The position numbers and the translations under genes were made by a program. 64,000 nucleotides of DNA from Helichrysum umbraculigerum (Eukaryota > Streptophyta > Magnoliopsida > Asterales > Asteraceae): assembly GCA_949592205.1 (NCBI GenBank), contig CATIUR010000003.1:21054501-21118500 (forward strand). The letters run 5' to 3'. A model generated the notes under the pieces. The model saw nothing but the letters and a program-made list of their open reading frames with translations. It was not told where the DNA came from and made no database searches. Below, in pieces: positions 59,653-64,000 of the stretch. The stretch's first letter is position 1. Each line of letters begins with the position of its first letter.

Positions 59653-61541
59653 TGTGACACCCCGCAACTTTGACAAAACCATAAACGTTAAACTCATGCA
59701 TTTTTAGGCTAATTCCCTACTTTGAGTGAATTCACAACGCATTTTAGAGGTAAGTCTAGCAAAGCCCAACTAGTTAATACGCGTAGTATTACTTATTTGT
59801 AATTAGATGTAATTACATACGAAATGATTGGAACAAACACGACAAAAATATATGACTGTTGGTGAACAAAATTATTTAATAAAACGAAATTATTAAATAA
59901 CAACGTTATTAACTATTAAGTATTATGTCGATAATATTTACAAAGTATTTCGCAAACTAAAACAACTCGAAACATTTTCGACAAAACGAAATAAAATAAA
60001 CTTTTAAATTTTTATAACTTAACAAAAATATCTTTATAAAATATCTCAACTAAAAATAAATTCGAATACATATTTAAAAAGTTACCAAATTAAAATAGTA
60101 TAACATTTAACGATCGGGTAAACAAACACGGAACGCAAACACAGGAGACAAAAAGTGGAGCAAAACCCACCACCACCTCCTTCCTTCTTTCATTTCCTCC
60201 ATCCCATTTCTCTCTCCATTCTCTCATTCTCTCATCTCCTTCTCTCCAAAAAAAAAAATTCACCATCACCTAAATCACACAAAAACTACCTCAAAAACGC
60301 GCCGAATCATCTAGCCATTTGGAGAAAAACGATCACCTCTCAACGATCTACACTTCTACCTTTTCGGATTTCAAAACCGATACGCGTAAGTTTCCGACAT
60401 TTCCCGTAAATCCTTAGATTTCGAAGTTTCCTTTGATATTTTGTGTTTAGTATACTTAGATTGCCATGTTTTAGTGATTTATACAACCGAAAACGTCCAA
60501 AATCGACCAAAAACCCGACTTTTTCAAGCTGTTCGTCAAACAGTTGGAAGTGTCGATATGTGCCAAAATGTGACACCCCCAAATTTAATGATTTGCGGAA
60601 GCTCGATTTGGGTGTCACTAATCAATATACAAAGCACATAAGATAATAATGAACGACCACTATATGCGTCGTTTTAAACTTGTATTAAATAAAGTAACGT
60701 TTACATCAAAATAGTATTACACTAGCTCGGTTCCTGAGATTGAGAGATTACATGGCATAATTACTTTTACAAAATATAATAATGCAGTCCAATCTCTAGT
60801 TGTATGTATGCTGACTCGAGCTAGTAATCCCTGCTTGTGCAGTCAACCTACTGCTGGGTACCTGTGATATATACTAAAATGGGTCAGCGAAAACGCTGGT
60901 GAGCTCACAGGTTTGTATGTCAGTATATAGTTGTAAGAACCGCAAGATTTATATTGAATTTAAAATGCAATTAAGCAAAATAAAAAGTTATACAATCCAT
61001 GAGCACATAGTCTGAGCTTAACTTGAGCGCTAGGTCCAATTAAGGAAACCTAACTTGAAATGCCTCCTACGAGTGTCTAATCCACACTCGTCTTCCCAAA
61101 TGCTAATACATCCGTTTGACCGGTTAGTGCGTGCTAACCCGGATGAGGATTGTCAATCCTATATGATATCATATACTAACATTCACGCTATAAATACTAG
61201 AGACTATGCTATGGAGGACTTTAAATTGATTAGCTTGAAACTCATGTAGTATTTGAAGTTTGGCACTTGCGTTCTACTTGTAAAACAAAATGAAGTAGTA
61301 ATATCACACCCCTAGTAAAAGTAGTGAAAATGGGGCCATGAAACTCACCTGAGTCTTGAAGTGTTTAATTTAATAAACTTGAAGTAATTAGCGGTGAATT
61401 GATGTCCAAAGACTTGAAACCTGAATGTGTTCACGACACTTGATTGTTATTAATTGTACCGGTATCTCGAAAGACTACCTTTGTAGTTGTTATACAACTT
61501 TATATATATGTCCAAATTACTACGATTTGGTTGATTGAGTT

Positions 61542-61770
61542 GATACAAGTTACAACGACTTGTTTGATTGAATTGATACAAGTTACAACGACTTGTTTGA
61601 ATGAATTGATACAAGTTACAACGACTTGTTTGATTGAATTGATACAAGTTACGACGACTTGTTTGAATGAATTGATACAAGTTACAACGACTTGTTTGAT
61701 TGAATTGATACAAGTTACGACGACTTGTTTGAATGAATTGATACAAGTTACAACGACTTGTTTGATTCTG
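61542..61770. repeat. 33-bp tandem array, seven copies
   Basis: Units start GATACAAGTTACAACGACTT and repeat every 33 bp from 61542 to 61740. Alternate units differ at the same positions (GATTGAATT versus GAATGAATT, and later ACAACG versus ACGACG), suggesting growth by doubling of a 66-bp pair. Because 33 is a multiple of three, ORFs of over 100 codons stay open on both strands; these are not genes. Confidence 0.9.
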
Positions 61771-61960
61771 AAATATGTTTGAAAACATGTACGGCCCGTT
61801 GGTGATTAATTGTAACAATAGTCTTGATGTTACCACATTGATTTCGAAGCGTTATACTTGAAAAACAAATTCCATTATGTTTGAAAAGTTGTATCGTATA
61901 AGTGTTTTGAAGTTGTACAAGTTTGACACTTGGTGAAAAATGTGCTTACGGAATCTAAGT

Positions 61961-62030
61961 ACGGGGGTCCGGGGGCAGCGCCCCTGGTAGCGGGGTCCAA
62001 GGGGCGGCAGCCCCTGGCTAGGGTCGAGCT
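61961..62030. repeat. GC-rich GGGGGCAGCGCCCC block
   Basis: Inverse copy of the block at 46995-47095, with CCCCTGG / GGGGTCC motifs. Confidence 0.7.
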
Positions 62031-62171
62031 GCCAGGTCAGCTTGGAAAATTTTTATTTCTACTATATTGCTTTAAGGAAAAACGCATCTGGACTTGAATT
62101 TGGGTGAAATCAAGTGATAAAATTTTGGTCTCGACTCTTAGTAAAATTGTAGTTTGAAAACCTGCTGTTTT

Positions 62172-62406
62172 ATGCGACACAATAATGCGACACAAAAGTG
62201 GTTATGCGACACAAGGGTTGTGTCGCATGGATACGAAATGCTGATTCAACAGCGACATAGTGATTGTGTCGTATAAGGTATGCGACATAGTGGTTGTGTC
62301 GCAGGACTTACGACACTAATTCTCGGGTACGACACAAGATACGACACAAGGGAGTTTATGCGACACAAAAGCCAGACACAACATGCGACACAAGGCTTGT
62401 GTCGCA
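62172..62406. repeat. palindromic-word cluster GCGACACAA/TTGTGTCGC in LTR C
   Basis: About 14 occurrences of TGCGACAC(A/T)A, TTGTGTCGCA and close variants, with facing pairs such as GCGACACAAGGGTTGTGTCGC. It occupies the same position as the GCGTCACTT cluster in the related LTR at 45515, but with the word used by LTR A. Confidence 0.85.
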
Positions 62407-63344
62407 TGGATGAACACCAGCCCAGAAAGTCCGGCTGTTACGATTTTTCCGGCCAAAAATCCGTTTTAAACCCGTTTTCAAGCTGTAATTTCGTGTTCTA
62501 TACATGGTAATGGACATATACTAGTTATAATAACAACCACAAATGAAAAATACTAAGAATCGAGAGGTTTCGGGATTTTGTCGGAAACTTACAATTTGCC
62601 GAAATGAAAATCCGGAAAGGTAGCGTTGTAGATCGTCGCGAGGTGGTCGTGAATCTCTAAAAATATTGATGATACGGTTGCGTTTCGTGGTGTTATTTGC
62701 GATTTTTAATGGTTTGGTGGTTTTGTTTGTTTAGAGAGAAAAGAAAAGAGAGAGAGAGAGGAGGAAGTGATGAAATGAAGAAAGAAAAGTGGGAGGTGGG
62801 GGTTATCCCCATTTTTCCAGTTTTCGCCCCGCGTTCCGGGTGGTGTTCGTTTTCTCCGTCATTTAAACGTTAAACATTTATTTTATTTGTTTTAATATAC
62901 GTTTTAGAATACGAATAAATTCCCGATGATTTGATTGAAGTATTTTTATTAAAGTACTTTAGGTTGTAGTTATAAATTGTAACTTAAACTCGTTTTGTTT
63001 TGTCGCGCGTGTTTGTAATTTAACTAGGTAAATTGTTATTTACACGATACTGTTTAAACTGAAATATTACAAAATAATATTCTTGAGATATAATAGTTCC
63101 ATTAAATAACGTTATGTTGTTTAGTTAAATTGTTCACCAACGACCGTATTCATTGTATCGAAATTCATTCGATTTGAAACTCGTACGATTTAAACAAACC
63201 GAAAAAATTGTGTATATATATATTCAACAATATATATAATAATTGATACATTAATTAGCCTAACACAGAACTAATTACATGTATTACAACTTGATTAGGC
63301 ACTAAATTCTAGTCCTAAATTGACGGTTGTCACACAAAAACAGT

Positions 63345-63600
63345 GCTAGCGACACTAGCTAAGTGTCGCTATGCCTAAGTGTCGCCCCTATAGCGACACT
63401 ACTTAAGTGTCGCTGAAATACTTAACCAGATCCATCCTAGCGACACTACCTTAGTGACGCCATAATTGAACAAATGTCGTCTAAAGCGACACTAACCAAG
63501 TGTCGCTACTCAATTGAAAATAGGAATCTAGCGACACTCACCTAGTGTCGCCTAACTAATGTCGCCTATAGCGACACTAGACCAGTGTCGCCAAAAACAG
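63345..63600. repeat. palindromic-word cluster AGCGACACT/AGTGTCGCT in LTR B
   Basis: About 14 occurrences, nearly all as facing pairs 6-8 bases apart (AGCGACACTAGCTAAGTGTC, then GCT). A few are changed to AGTGACGCC. Confidence 0.85.
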
Positions 63601-64000
63601 AAAACTTGCAACTTATTTTTAAACTAAATGTCGAACTTAACCGGAAACGAATATTTACCTACGACACGATATACGAATGATACAAACATTACAAACACAC
63701 TTATTTTGCTGAAATTATGATTTCAAACTATCACCAACGAGTCGTATACATTTTCACAAACAACGAAATACAAACGTAAACGTTTAACAAACATTTTGGA
63801 CATAACTTGGTTGTACGAACACCAGCATGGATGGCCGACTAGGACATCCACATACTTATTTAATCTCATACGTTTAGGACGTTAGGAGATTCAGGACTAT
63901 ACTTGGGCTTTAGGCTTTGCTAGCACTCGAACGTACTTAACTCAACAGGTGAGTTCACAGCCCCTACTTTTACTGTTTAAACTGCTTTGAACAGGGGTGG

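Larger units (their letters stand above)
60569..63334 (-). mobile_element. solo LTR C
   Basis: 2766 bp, TSD CAAAA at 60564-60568 and 63335-63339. On the minus strand it runs TGTGACAACCGTC...GGGGGTGTCACA and is closely related to the solo LTR at 45515. It has no internal region. It carries a 33-bp tandem array (61542-61770), a GC-rich block (61961-62030), a word cluster (62172-62406) and, on its own strand, CAG|GTGAGT at 61351-61343. Confidence 0.85.
59653..64000 (+). mobile_element. LTR B, split by solo LTR C; runs off the window
   Basis: Begins TGTGACACCCCGC inside LTR A. It is collinear with LTR A (same start, TTTAGGCTAATTCCCTA, AACGATCGGGTAAAC, later TATCACCAACGAGTCGTATAC). Visible pieces are 59653-60568 and 63335-64000. 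Word cluster at 63345-63600 and CAG|GTGAGT at 63946-63954. Confidence 0.75.

Noticed and set aside
61444..61836. Long ORFs on both strands (112 and 128 codons)
   Set aside because: Both arise from a 33-bp repeat whose length is a multiple of three.
61961..62030. Organelle DNA insertion (GC-rich block)
   Set aside because: The block occurs in both related solo LTRs at the same position, so it belongs to the LTR.

Overview
The window is plant nuclear DNA, probably eudicot and possibly Asteraceae (the family guess rests on the general look of the LTRs and is weak). It is AT-rich, has no intact single-copy host gene that I can recognise, and is built almost wholly of transposable elements nested inside one another. 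Most boundaries below are supported by matching target-site duplications (TSDs) read directly from the sequence.

Layout. 1-6800 is intergenic DNA carrying small DNA transposons: three PIF/Harbinger-type MITEs, a hAT-like element, two foldback MITEs with 9-bp TSDs, a 1.1-kb Mutator-like element and a SINE-like fragment. 6807-19894 is a minus-strand LTR element without coding capacity (LARD1, TSD CCTTA). It holds a second minus-strand non-coding LTR element (10417-15450), which in turn holds a solo LTR (11197-13307, TSD TTAAA). 19911-23759 is a minus-strand Helitron with gene-fragment-like ORFs. A foldback MITE and a Stowaway MITE follow.

24807-48953 is one PIF/Harbinger-type element of about 2 kb, blown up to 24 kb by insertions: a 2.8-kb solo LTR (24893-44386, TSD CACGG), inside it a non-coding LTR element (LARD2, 25150-41818, TSD CAAAC), and inside the 3' LTR of that a near-intact chromodomain-bearing Ty3/gypsy element of Tekay/Del type (32273-40798, TSD GTAAC) with one premature stop in gag-pol. 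The Harbinger element's own Myb/SANT-like gene lies at 44643-48579; it carries stops and frameshifts and is split by another solo LTR (45515-48169, TSD ATGAG).

49735-53932 is a solo LTR (TSD ATAAC) containing a Helitron with a receptor-like-kinase exon fragment. 53938-57428 is intergenic with a CACTA element that has swallowed a truncated LINE. 57429 to the right edge is the 3' end of another Helitron, then two nested related LTRs (from 58184 and 59653, both running off the window), the second split by a solo LTR (60569-63334, TSD CAAAA).

How the parts relate. The Tekay element supplies gag, protease, reverse transcriptase, RNase H, integrase and chromodomain; LARD2 has matching LTR ends, primer-binding site, leader and polypurine tract but no proteins, so it is plausibly moved in trans by Tekay-type proteins. 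The most unusual theme is that most of the LTR families here carry a cluster of short, CpG-rich palindromic 'words' arranged as hairpins, with a different word in different families. The Tekay LTR and the LARD2 leader share the same 72-bp hairpin array. Three related LTR families also share a hairpin near the LTR 3' end whose two arms differ between families by compensating changes.
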